Part shown: positions 12,093-24,900 of the stretch, one piece after another
How the letters are laid out: the number at the start of each line of letters is the position of its first letter
Position numbering within the stretch: the first letter of the stretch is position 1
NCBI GenBank assembly: GCA_036877525.1
Contig: JAZGTH010000020.1
Span: 227,501 to 291,500, forward strand
Direction of reading: 5' to 3'
Source of the DNA: Chromobotia macracanthus
Taxonomy: Eukaryota > Chordata > Actinopteri > Cypriniformes > Botiidae
Length of the DNA: 64,000 nucleotides
The notes under the pieces: generated by a model
Seen by the model: only the letters and a program-made list of their open reading frames with translations
The model's database searches: none
Told to the model about the DNA's origin: nothing
Program-made: the position numbers and the translations under genes

Positions 12093-13644
12093 TTCAGGTG
12101 GGGAATTTGGATTTATTAGAGAACAGGGTATATTAATGACAATGTAGATCATGCTACTAATCAGTAAATCATGGTCTAAAATTTAAACAGGAATTTTTAT
12201 CTACATTTTCTATCTACAGGGGTAAGTTTGTCAGGAAAAAGTAAATTTGATCAAACGTATAGCAGAGGCTTTAAGTATTACAAATCAAATTAATTAAAAT
12301 TAATTTTGTGACGTAAAACCATTGAAAAGCTTATAGCAACAGTTTGAGTAGCACAGTTTCGCAGAAAATCGTCAGACTTGAACAATTCTTCATTGGTTTA
12401 TGCAATGTGTAGTTTAGTTACAATAATTTTCTGTGTTACTGTAGTGCAAAATCATCTGTTGTTGCCATTGTAATCAGCCTTATTTGAAGCACAGCACAGA
12501 GATGAATCTTACATGCATTACATGGACAGATTTTTAAATGCAATAGAATGCAAGATTTTAAATGCAAGAAAATAATGCAAAAACTTACATTACATATATT
12601 ACTTTTTCTTTCAGGTTTGTTGAAATGTGACCGAGGGATTTTCGATGGATTTACCCTCTGATCTGGACATTCTGAAATGGATAATTTCTGAAATTAAAGT
12701 TGTGTATGTTTTTGTGTTAGTGGTGTGTGTACACAAGTGTGTGTGTGTGTGCCTGACTGCCCTGAATTACGGCACATTCCCATCCAAAACCTGAGCTCTT
12801 TTTCAGTTCATTTCAAACTTTATTTAAACTTTGCTTTAGGCTACAGATTCTCAAACACTACATCACAAAGCTGTTTACCGTTATACATCTTGACTTTAGT
12901 GAAAACCATCTCAAAACTTCCTTGGCAACAAGATTTAATATGTTCACATCAATATCTTGATTGAAATGGACTTTTTTAAATAAATATTATTCTGTTATTG
13001 GCTTTTACATGTATAAATCAGACATTGTTATAGTTTTATCAAAATAGTGGAAAATAGTGTGTTACATCAGTAACAAATGTAAAAAATAAGTTTAATCTTA
13101 CTCTCTCTGAAAGTAAGAACCCTTCTTTCCAGAATGGGAAAAATATCCATAAAAATGCTGTTGAACCTTTAAGTTAATAAACAGTAAAAAAGTACAAACA
13201 GTACATTTATAAACACTGACCAAACACCTAACACTGACTTCCAAGAGCTTCATTAATATAAAATGTACACAAGTTCATAGTCTTATGGCAGTTGGGCATT
13301 AGACAAGTCAAACATGTTGGTACAAAATCCTTCAACATAAACAACCCTAGAGTTACAGTGTCCACAGTCACAAAGGTAAATCCTCAAATATCCAGAAGGC
13401 AGAGGCCTGATTTCTGTTATATCTCAAAGTTTTGTTGTTTTAGACGGCAACCAGTTATTCAGGAAGAGAAACACCCGTTCTTGGCAAAGTGTTTTTGGCT
13501 GAAGGGTGAAGAGCCAGAGCCAAATACGGCCCAGATCCTCTCATGAGCTCATGGATCTGATTTCCTAGAGGTTGAGACACTAACACACAGGAACATCTGC
13601 CAAATGGACAGAGCCCAGATCTGCAGCGCTGGAGGGTCACAATG
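11582..13644. other. intergenic, with (AT)n microsatellite
   Basis: Contains an uninterrupted (AT)n run at 12041-12088. The rest shows no gene. A distal minus-strand AATAAA at 12824-12819 could be an alternative fat4 polyadenylation signal. Confidence 0.45.
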
Positions 13645-14058
13645 ACCTCTCACCAGGACCAGTTTATTTTAACTCTGATCTCAGTTGGACTGGAGTGATG
13701 GGTGAGAACTGATTTCCTTCATGTGTTTCTTCTACAAGTGCTGCACCCCTCCAAACTTTCTAGTGTCATCTGTAGGTGTGTATACTGAATGTGTCTGCAT
13801 GCATTTGAAGGTTCAATGAGTACTCGTTTTAAAAGTCAACTAGTCATCCAGCAGAGACAGTAAACTAAAATCAGTCGTAAAATCAGTGTTTACCTTTATG
13901 TCCTTATACCTTTCTTTCCAGCGCTCTGCCTTGCTGCATTTAAGTTTGTCTTATCAAATACAGAAATAATGTAATTGCTCAGTATTTTGGGTAAGCCTCT
14001 ATCACAGATCCTGACACATGAGCACGTAGAGGGTGAAGAGATGAAGACTCAGTGCTCC
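13645..14058 (-). other. fat4: probable fat4 3' UTR with candidate polyA signal
   Basis: Non-coding sequence just after the fat4 stop. On the minus strand an AATAAA is read from 13668-13663, about 390 nt past the stop. It is the first good hexamer; another is at 12824-12819, about 1.2 kb past the stop. The true 3' end cannot be fixed from sequence alone. Confidence 0.35.
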
Positions 14059-15941
14059 TCATACGTATTGCTCGGCTTCACCCTCATTCAGAATGGTGAT
14101 GGATCCATCGCCGCTCTTCATCTCGATATCTTTTGCAGCAGAGTTTTCAGGCAGCAGCGCCAAGTCTTTGAAAACATCCACATAGTGGGTAAACCCCGGA
14201 CCCCAGTTCAGTAGGTTGTCCCAGTTGAAGTTGTTGGACCCTTGGCCCAGTTTGTGGGGTAAAGTGTGATGCTGATGCTCAGATAGGGTGTTGTGGTTAC
14301 CGGCCGGCCTGCCCTCCGCACGCCGGCTGGAGTATCGCCTCTGTCGCAGCCTCCCACCATGATCCTCATCATCAGCATCTGACTCATTGACTTGTGAGAG
14401 CTTGGGCATGCGAGAACTGTAGGAGACTGCTTTCTCCCGGTCATACTCCATCTCAGAGCAGGTGAAGGAGTCGTGGGAGTCACTCTCAGAAGAGGAATCC
14501 GGTGCTGGGATGCCATCTGCAGGGTTCCGGACACGAGAAAGAGGTCGTCGGCAGTCATCTTCAGACGAAGAGCGCCCGTGATCGGCGCTGCAGATGCTGG
14601 GATTCCTGGGTCGAGGTGTGTTGAGGCGTTCCACCTCCTCTATGGACAGCCCCACAGGCGGCCCGCTCTCCAAAGGAATCTGCTCAATGGGCTGCTTTAG
14701 ACGACTCCCAGGGCGAGAGCCATGACCTGCCATTGTCTGAGGGCTCTTACTGCGGCGACCCAACCTTGTGGCATAACTGAACATGCCAGGTTGGCACACA
14801 TCACCATGGAGATCAAGAGAACTACCCTCACACCGTGCCAGGTTAAGCTCACGTGTTGGAGTGTTACGATAGAGGGACGATGGTTTTGTGAAGGGGGCAG
14901 GGCTGTGGCGTGACAGAGGGTTGGACGTGGGGCAGGCTGAATGGCTGAGGGGGTTGGAACGAAGCCCCTGTGTGTAGGTGGGCTGGTAGGTATAGCTGCT
15001 GGCCCCCAGTGGGAGAGGGGACTGGCGGGCAAAGCCCAGTGGACTGTGGCGCTGAATGGAAAATTTGGGTGTGTGGCTACGGAAGTGTTTGTAATGCTGG
15101 ATGATGTCAGCGTCTGACGGAGCAATGCTGCTGGCGTTGTCAATGTCATAGTGTTCCATGTCAGCCTCTGGGCCCATGTTTGGAGCACAGGGGGCGCTGG
15201 GAATGGTTTCGTTGTTGTGTGGAATGTTGGTTTCATCATAGATCAAGTAGGGATTTTCCCGCTCTATGATGTCAGGTTTGGGGTTTCCTTCCGGCTGTTT
15301 ACGGACTGTCATGTGTCTGTATGGAGGAATGTTGTCTGGATCATCAAATGCCACATTCTCACTCCCCTTCTTTTTCTTCTTCTTCTCTTTTGTTTTCTTC
15401 TCCTCTTTTGGCACTTTTGTTTTTTTGTGGCCCTTACAGTGGTTGCACAGTATAAGACCCAAAACCACCAGGGCAAGGACAGTTGCGCAGCTGCCCACGA
15501 TTGCAGGCACGGCCCAGATGGGTAGGACCATCTCTTCGGTGGTTAAGCTTGGACTGCAGGTAAACCCTCCACTGGCTCCCAGTTTGCACTCCATACCCTG
15601 CGGACACCGGACACCCACACAGGCCACAAGGCTCTCACACACTCTGCCAGTGTAAAACTCATTGCACGCACAGGTAAATCCACCGCGGGTGCCTGGTATG
15701 CAACTGCCTCCGTGCTGGCAGGGGTTTGAGGCACAGTCACCAGGGGGGACACACTGGTAGGTGTGCCACTGGTTAACACACATCAGCCCATCCGAGCATG
15801 GGCTGCTTTCACACAGATTCGGCCCACGACAGCCAATCTTCACTGAGGGGTCCGTTTTGGAGATGGAGACGGTCCTGTGTTCACCGCTGAAGGGTAGAAT
15901 CTCTCCATTATATTTCACATAGGCAAAACACCCGTCAAACC
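14059..15941 (-). CDS. fat4: fat4 last exon: LamG end, two EGFs, TM and cytoplasmic tail
   Basis: 1,883 bp ending in TGA at 14061-14059. It starts (G)FDGCFAYVKYNGEILPFSG (end of laminin-G 2), then CRGPNLCESSPCSDG and GDCASNPCQHGGSCIPG (EGF domains), a cysteine-containing juxtamembrane linker, and a TM helix AVPAIVGSCATVLALVVLG coded around 15450-15518. A Lys-rich stop-transfer segment (KVPKEEKKTKEKKKKKKGSE) follows, then a ~430-residue tail. Tail landmarks are ENVAFDDPDNIPPY, DIIERENPYLIYDET, RHSPLGFARQSPLPLG, SRLKQPIEQIPLES, FTCSEMEYDREKA, KLSQVNESDADDEDHGG, WDNLLNWGPG, HYVDVFKDLA and EAEQYV at the end. These are FAT4-specific and conserved to mammals. Acceptor TTTCTAG|GG. Confidence 0.97.
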
Positions 15942-18900
15942 CTAGAAAGAAAAACAATGTTAATTCAGTGAAGTGAGTCTTCCTAGTTTCAGACTTACGT
16001 GGTTTGAAGGTTTTCCTCTATTTTATTTTTGTAGTATGTATCATTTCAGGTTTACCAGCCTATACGTAGCATGCAAAAATAAATTAAACTACAACTGGTC
16101 TCTTTTTGTGACAGACTGTTCCTGCTGAAGTGTGCTGCTCTTGGCCTGAAGATGCAAACTAAACCAGATATTTTGCAACTAATAAAAAGTCTGGCTAGGT
16201 GAAACTAGAGATTGATTTGCGTAAACAGACAACACAGTTTAATGCTACACAGTGAGACGTTTTGTTTGGGTTTCTGATTGTTGTAGCATCAGCCAACATA
16301 GAACTAAATTCTTCCTCTGGGAAACATGTCAACAAATGGTGTTTTTTACATCAGTAGGAAGGGAAACAGACTCTTCAACACAAGTACCCCGCAAGCCAAA
16401 AAAATGCAACCTTTCAGGAATACTCCATCTGGGAAAAATCTTGATGTCACTAATTTAGACCTGCGCTATTGTGTTGCTTAACAACAAACCTTCAACAATG
16501 TAAATAGAAGTTTATTAAATTTATGCCCCATTCAAACCAAGAACATGTGGTTCTGTTTATTAGAAAGGAAAAAAGGCTGATTGGCCTGATTTTACCTCTC
16601 TCCCTCTCTATGAGCCCAAGACTGAATAATAAATGACCTTGTGTGCACAAAACATGTTTACCTTCAGATAGTTTAGATCACTGTATTTGATATTTGATTT
16701 ATACTGTTGGTTAAATCTGGGTTACAAAGCAGCACCTACGATTTTACCATATAAGAGCATTTGTATGTGATTTTCTCTATAACCAGAGCAAACAATTTTT
16801 GCTCAGGTCTTCTGGTGTCCTCACGTGCACCTATAAATAATTCACACTTCCATCAGGCTAATGATGTCTGTCTTTGGTTTTACCAGAGGTTTATCTCACT
16901 GATTTTTACAATTGCTGTGCTGTGTGGGACCTGCAGAGAAAAGTTCAGATATACTTTTCTGTTGGCAGCCCTCTGCCTAACCTACTCAACACACCTTGCA
17001 TGCACGCACACACACACGCACGCACGCACACGCGAACACGCACACGAGAACACGGACACGCGAACACGCACAGACTGCATGCACACCCCCCACACACTGC
17101 ACACGCACAAACACTCTCACATACACACGCACACGCGAACACGCACAGACTGCATGCACACCCCCACACACTGCACACGCACAAACACTCTCACATACAC
17201 ACGCACACGCGAACACGCACAGACTGCATGCACACCCCCACACACTGCACACGCACAAACACTCTCACATACACACGCACACGCGAACACGCACAGACTG
17301 CATGCACACCCCCACACACTGCACACGCACAAACACTCTCACATACACACGCGAACACGCACAGACTGCATGCACACCCCCACACACTGCACACGCACAA
17401 ACACTCTCACATACACACGCACACGCGAACACGCACAGACTGCATGCACACCCCCCACACACGCACAAACACTCTCACACACACACAGACTGCATGCACC
17501 TCCCCCCCCACACACAAACACACACGCACCGCACACATGCACTGCATGCCCGCACACTGCACGTACACACACTTTCTCCTGTCACATTCAGTTGTAGAGG
17601 ATAAACAGTCATTTCAGAACTTCTCTTTACTTCATTATTAACCTTGATGTCATTTGTTGTCTCCATTTCTGCACAGTATTTCATTAAAACTAACTTCACT
17701 TGATACAAGTACAATTGGGCTTTTACAGGACTTAAACGGGCTGCTCTGTCCCGTTCTATTATAAGAACATTTTCCTAATGTAGTTGAGTTCCTAATGTAG
17801 TTCTCCTGTAGCTGTAGTTCTCCTGTAGCTCATTGCTCCTGGAGCATTGCGTTAGCAGCGCAAGAGGTCATGGGTTCGATTCCCAGGGAGTACATGTACT
17901 AAGAAAAATGTATAACCTGAATGCACTGTAAGTCGCTTTGGATAAAAGCGTCTGCCAAATGCGTAAATGTAAATGCAATGTTTCCATTAAGTAACAACAC
18001 CATTAAAAAGTATTTAAAGTATTTTACCATTTTATTTAATTATGCAGCGTTCCACTAGCAATTTAAGAATAATGTTACTGCAAAAACGTTTTGATAATGT
18101 TGAAGGGACTTTAGATTACGTTAGCCAACAGCTGTACTTTATGACTGTCAGTACAAAGATTTTCAATATAACTAGACGTAGGGTTAGACCTCATTCCCAA
18201 AAGAAAATCTGTTCTGTTAAAAAAAACCCACATCCAGTTCTCAACAACTGGACACAAACAAACAGGGTTCCACACTCGAGGGTTTGTGCACATGATCCAA
18301 ATGACTGTCCACAGTGATGTTCTCACAGTGATGAGAACACCACTATTAACTCTCCTGATTAAACAGTTCTGACCCATGTTAGGGGATGAGAACTGACCTG
18401 GGGCAGCTTTCTGCTGTGTGGGTCGTGCCGGGACTCCTCCAAGAGACAGTGTGTGAACTTCGACCCCTCCGAAGTCCTGCGTATTGTGCAAAATGACTTT
18501 AGAGCTGGAGTCATCGATACGCAGCACAGTGGAGGATCCATTTTTCTGAAGCGTCAGCGTGTGCCACTGTCCATCGGACAAAACTACATCTCCCACAATC
18601 CTCTCCACCTTACCAGCTACACCAGCATCGGACACATACTGCAGAAGACCGTTCTTCAGCTGTCAGAGAGACAAACAGAAAGAGAGACATAATGAGGCAG
18701 ACTGAGTAAAACACCAGAATGGGAGAGAGAGAGAGACAGAAGGAGAGACAGAGAAAATGCAAGAAAGTCTGAAAGTCAAGTCTGAAAAATGAAGCAAGTC
18801 TTTCTTAGCAAAAAATATAAAGCTCTTCTACACTGAAGAGTAAAGCTCTTCTAAAACATCAGCCACTTCCAAACCCTCATGCTGTCTGCAGTCACCATAG

Positions 18901-21900
18901 GCAGCTACCTTCTAGGGCAACATCCTGACACTGACATGAAACCTCTTAAGTGACAGATCTGGAATCTTTATCTAGGCAGAAAGTCAGCAGGACTCACAAA
19001 CACAAATGCATGACGGACTTCTTGACTGAATCCTGACTGATTTCAGTAGCGTCCAATAGAATCTGATGGATACATTGCAGCTGAGAGACAAAACCCCTAT
19101 AAAATCTAGAAATGGAAAATCTGTCCCGTCAAGATGAATAAAAAAAAACCCACCACATTTTACTGTGATAAACTAAGTGTGTTCGTGCAGTAGCTCTTTC
19201 TTGCCTCACCGGTCCTCGTACAGACGGTTAGAGTGGACAGCTGGGGTGGGGTAGAGTGCAGCCAGTTGGCTGTGAGCCCAGAATCCACACACACACCAGT
19301 CTAAATGGGGACATCATCCCAAAGACTTCTATTGGTTTATAAACAGCTAGTTATAAACACTAACCTAACCCCAATCTAAACCCTAACAGAAAACTTTATG
19401 CATTTTTACAATTAAAAAAACTTTTTAAAGCATTTTAACAAATGAGGACGTCCCCAGATTTTCTCACTTTTGGTAACAAATTTGTCCCCAATATATGGTT
19501 AAGTAGACCCACACGCATACACACGTATACACACCCTGACTGTGGTGTAGTTGGAGCTCTCCTGAGCATGCAGCAGTGTTCCTGAAGAACTGCGTGTGCG
19601 GAACTTCAGCTCCAGGCTGCTGTATTCTGGGATGGGTCGGCCCGAGTCCTGCAGCGATCTCTCCAGCAACACATCTCTCTTGCGGCTCTGACTCAAACTG
19701 TAGTCCAAACGACCAGAACCGTCCAGAGACAGAGCTGTGTCTGCCGTGATGTCTGAGAGAGAGCGAGAGACAAAGAATAAGACTTATTTACACTCTATAC
19801 CAGATGAAAACAATGTGAATACAGTCTCAATCCTAATTAATATAACCTCACATTTATCACAGGAGGGTCCAGTGAAGCCCTCAGCACACTGGCACTGTTT
19901 CCATGACCACATGTCAAGGCATGTACCACCATGTCTACAGGGCTCAGCTACACAAGCACTCTCCAATCTGGGACATCTGTGGACACACACAATGTGAAGC
20001 TTGAAGATAGTGAAAGTGACATATTTGTCAGGTATAGTAACCTAATGTGACCTCTGCATTTAACTCATCTAGTGAGGAGTGAACACACACACACCTGGAG
20101 CAGTGGGCAGCACTGCTGCACCTGGGGAGCAATCAGGGATTAGGAGCCTTAGTCAAGGGCACCTCAGTTGTTACCTGCCGGCACTGAAATTGAGTCGAAG
20201 TCCGACTCGATAACCAGTAGGCCACAACTACCCCACATTCTTTTAAAAGCAGCAGTAACCAAAAATAAATAAAACCATTCAACCTGCTCCATAATATTTT
20301 GATGAAAGAAGACCTCAGGCAGCTGGCTGTACGGAAAGGCTAGTTGCTTTATTGATAGAACTGAATAGAAACCGTTGTGCACTGTGACACAGGGACCTGT
20401 GTGTTTTGCGTGTGTGATGACAGACCTATCGAGAACGCCGTGTGAAGCCAGAGCTTGAGAAGGTTCCAGAGGTCGCCCGTTTACAGCAAACTCCATGATG
20501 CATCCAACAAAGTCGTGTGTTGCCACCTGACCCTTCCGATGCAGGAGAGCTTCAATCGACCGCACACCTCCGACAGACAGACGGTTTGGTTGAACATCCA
20601 GAATCCTGATAAACACACAACATTATCATCAGACACACAATCATTCCAATATCATACATAATGTCAAAGGGAACCACAATTACAACCCATACTTCAAGAT
20701 GAGAAAAAAATATTGTGTGTATTTCTCACCAGTCTGTGTGAATGGCCACATTACTGACGGCACAGTACCCTGCTTCCTGCTCCTCTCCACACAGATCAAC
20801 AGTGAGAGCCGCCGCCTACAACAGATAGACAGACAGGTCAACAGACAGACAGGTCAAAAGCAGGTACAAAAGACAGCTACAGCAGACAGATAGCTACACT
20901 CTTTGCACACAATAATGGACAGTCATATTCATATGAAGTTTTTTATTTTAAAACAAAATATTTTCCTCTGCTTGAGTGCTGTGAAGCAAGCAGTCACTCA
21001 TCAGACTTCATCAGTCTGTGCTGTGAGTTCTGATGACTGATGAAGGCACTTGGTTGAGAAGCTACATACAGACATTCTTCAATAAATCACACAGAGCACC
21101 TTTCCTGTCCTCCTGATGCTTTATGTGTCCTGTGCAAAAGAAACGTCTCGTAGGAGACAAAGATCACTGGAAAAACAGGAGTGAGGAGCTTTCAAACACG
21201 ACAACATTGCGAACAAACCACAGGACAACAAAACCTCAACATTCAGATGACTAATGCGGCCACATCACTTCTGTCAGAGATGAATTTTAGCCTATAAAAA
21301 AATCCTGAACTAACAATTAAAACATTGTTAAAACGTGAGTGTTCCCGTAGCTCAACTGGTAGAGCATTGCATTAGCAGCACAAAGGTTGTGGGTTGTGAG
21401 TACCAGGCAACACACATACTGATGTAAATGTATACTGTAAATACACCATAAAACACTTTGGATGAAAGCATCTGCCAGATGCATAAATGTAAATGGAAAC
21501 AAGTCGTGCTTCTCTGGTGAAGCTCTGCTAAGTACCGACACAGATGATTTCCTGTGCAGATCCAGCGTCTGGGCATCAAATTAAACTTCAAAAAGATGGA
21601 AGCAGACCACAGCTCAACTCCCTGTTCCAGGAGTCACACACTACTGCAAAGCAATTCTACAAGGGAACTGTGTTGCTCTTCAAAATGAATATCATATGCA
21701 CATTCATATTCCACAGGAAAGAAGCAGAATTGTGTTGTGTGAACGCTGGGGCAAGAGCTTTGGTTTTGCAGTGTCCCATTATCCTGTGCTCGACTAGACT
21801 GTGGCAGTCTGAGAATTTAAAATGGGATTTTTGTGAGTTGTTGGAAACACGTTTCCATTTGCAGTATGTATTGTATGCAAGCATCTCTGTTCTTCTATCA

Positions 21901-24900
21901 TTTATGAACTTCTTCATGGCAAAATACAATGCAGAAACAATCAAAGAGCAAAAACATGGCAGTTAACCAACTCTAGATATACTTCAGCTCTCCTGTAAAC
22001 AGAGCAGCCATAGGCTTGAGACAGTGTGCCAAAATCCAACACATCTGGCTGTTGGGTAAATTAGGACATCTTAACTAAACAAAAGTACCCTTGACTGTTG
22101 GAGTTCAGCTCTCTTCATGGGCCAAAACAAGGGGCCACGTATGACTTAAACATCTGCTCAAGCTCACATCTGTATAGGGAAAAAAACAGCCCTACAGAAC
22201 CACAGAAGTGACCCACATCAGCTTCTCCAAACACACAGATCATCTATAGAGGCCAAATTCTTTTGACACAAGGCTCCACTCTCAGGCCTTCAGAAGGGCC
22301 TGCAGACATCAAAAATTGTTTATCATAACAGCACCAGCGCAATAACAATGGTGTGACTTTATAGGTGTTATTTATAGGTAGAACACATTCAATTCTAAAG
22401 CTCAAGACATGCCAAACATTTTGATTCAAATGAAATATAAACAGACTGACAGACTGGACTCACCGTCCCTGCCCTTCTGGCGATGACGGTGTGGAACTGT
22501 CCGTCTGAAACCCTGATGCCTGTCATGAGTTTGTAAGTGCCGCTCCCCAGATTAAACGAGAACCTCATTTGGCCTTTGAGGATCTCAAGGGCCAAAAACT
22601 CAGCCTTGTCACCAGTCTGGTTGTCGTGATTGTACATGAGCAGGGCGTTTTCCTTCAGGGTGGCGAACTTGATGTAGATGTAGTTGTTGTTTGGGTCCAG
22701 ACTGGGGAACTCCATATACGAAAGCTCCTCAAATCCATAACTGTTCAGTTCACAGTGCTTTCCAAAAACACCTGCATAGAGAAAGTGGTTTACTACACTT
22801 CTGTTCTGTCCGAAAAAAAACTCACTGCCGGGAATGACATTTGTGTGGCACAACACACACAAAAATGTGAAGTATGTGCCAACTGCCAAATTGTACAGAC
22901 TTTTCTTTGATCTATAACACATCACATCTCTCTTATATTTTCCATTACAGTGTAGCACATACTGCAGACCAGAGTTAATAACAGCAGATGTCAAACTGTG
23001 AGCTGGGCTTGGGGCTGAGATGACTTACCAAAGGAACAATGACAGTAATAGCCTTCCACCCGGTTCTCACAGGAACCCCCATTAAAACAGGGGTTACACT
23101 CACAGTGATTGATGATGGAGTCACAGGTTTTCCCTGGATTCATGAAATAACACCAATGAGAAACAATGAGGTGAACATGACGCACAACAATGGGACTCCT
23201 AGAACCCCCATGTTTTCCCTCTCTCATTTCTATGGCACTTCATCATTTTAATATAAACAGACTGAAGTCTTACACCCTGTAAATGAAGCCAAGTGTTGTA
23301 AAAATCTGTCATGTAGGTTTTAGCTCATCCACATCATCTGCACTGGTTCTGGGAGATTCAGAAAAGTGCTTATCAAACTGCACTGAAAAGTGTGATAAAA
23401 AACAGGATGACTGGACATAAAAATGATCAACAAAAATGTAATTTGAATTATTTGCGGTCATGTAGCGATCTAAGACAAGCAGCATGAAGAATGAAAGCTA
23501 TTATCATGAGAAAAAACAGGAAGTCTGGGGTTCAGCTGGAGTGCAGGCACACTACTGTAGGTTAAAAGGTGTAATTCTCCAAAAGCCTCACACTGCCATC
23601 CTTTGTTATGATCAGAATAAAAACAATGGTTTCAACTCATCTGTTATAACCACAGCCAAACCTGCCCAAACAGGGCAGATTTAAACTAATGCAATCACAC
23701 ATGCTTTGTTTCTCATTACAAAGATTCATACACAATCTTATGATGAATACAAATGTAAAAGCACAAAGTTCTTTACGAAATTATAAAACGAGGGTACTCT
23801 AATTAAAGTTTTGCACAAGATCTCTGAATCTAAAACAAAACTAAAAAACATGTTAAGCTTTACTTTGTCTAGGACTTTATGTTCCTTTGCATAACACCTG
23901 TGATTGTGGGAAATGTGTAAAATGTAAATTTCTCCAAAAATGTCAGACCATACCTGCAAATCCAGATTTGCAAAGGCAGTTAAAGCCCCCGGGGTAATTC
24001 TGACATAGGGCACCATTCTGGCAGGGGTGTGAAAGGCACTCATTGACATCCCTCTCACAGGCCATTCCAGTGAAACCTTCTGGACAGGAGCAGGAGAACC
24101 CACCCACCAGGTTATGGCAAGTTCCTCCATTGTGGCAGGGTGTCGGCTGGCACTCGTCAATGTCTGTCTCACAAAGGGCACCAGTGTATCCTGGCCTGCA
24201 TTCGCAGGCATATGGCTTCAACGGACAGTTAGAGACAAGGATGACTGGAACACTTTCCTCTGTGTTCATGCCCGGCTCCACCCCCAGGCGTCTCTTGCAA
24301 CTGCCCCCATTCTGACATGGATTTTGGGAGCAGGGATCATGGTCCACTGTTTCAATCTTAATTCCAATCTGTCTGTGCAAAATCTCCTTGATGCTCTGGA
24401 AGAAAGTGGCCACTCCACTTGGACTGATGTATTGCCCATGACCACGCTTGACTGCAGCCATCAGGAAGGTGCTGTTGTTAAGTTCAAACAGACCATAGAT
24501 TTGAACCCCAGTGCCCAAACCAGCCAGCTGTGAATTGGCAATGCGTAAGAAACTGAGGTAGTGATTGGTAAGAAAGTCACTGGTGCTTTGTGAGGCAAGA
24601 CGTATTAGAATGCTGTTGTCTACTGTGGCATTATTGAACCCAATGAAGAAAACACGCACATGGCTGTTGACAGCATCATGGACCCCATCGCTGCTGCGCA
24701 CAGTTAAATCAAAAGTGCCATCCATGGAGCGACTGTTTGACCTGAGGTCGCAGGTTCCTGTGGGAATGCTGAAGAAAGCAGCTGCTGGGGGAGACAGAGA
24801 ACAGTGGAATGTGTCCTGGACGTCTGGATCCTGTGGCTTCACCACCCCCAGAAATCCTCCAGGAAACATGTTTCCAAAATAATAGACATAGATTTCTGCA

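Larger units (their letters stand above)
15942..18397 (-). other. fat4 last intron, repeat-rich
   Basis: Intron of 2,456 bp. It holds the CA-rich 74-bp minisatellite at 16998-17575, a SINE at 17819-17975 and flanking AACGTT-type repeat text at 17740-18130. No exon-like sequence. Confidence 0.6.

Noticed and set aside
14473..15655. Plus-strand open frames opposite the last fat4 exon
   Set aside because: They are antisense shadows of the conserved fat4 tail and have no independent support.
16761..17641. Plus- and minus-strand frames of 200-280 codons rich in His/Thr/Ala or Cys/Val
   Set aside because: All are translations of the CA-rich 74-bp minisatellite in both strands and several frames, inside a fat4 intron.
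17819..17890. Possible tRNA gene (A and B boxes)
   Set aside because: The same head plus a long shared tail occurs at five places in the window, which marks a SINE family; the tRNA fold is also imperfect.
21544..21966. 140-codon plus-strand frame in a fat4 intron
   Set aside because: No recognisable domain, no flanking splice sites that fit fat4, and the opposite strand is open too; chance frame.
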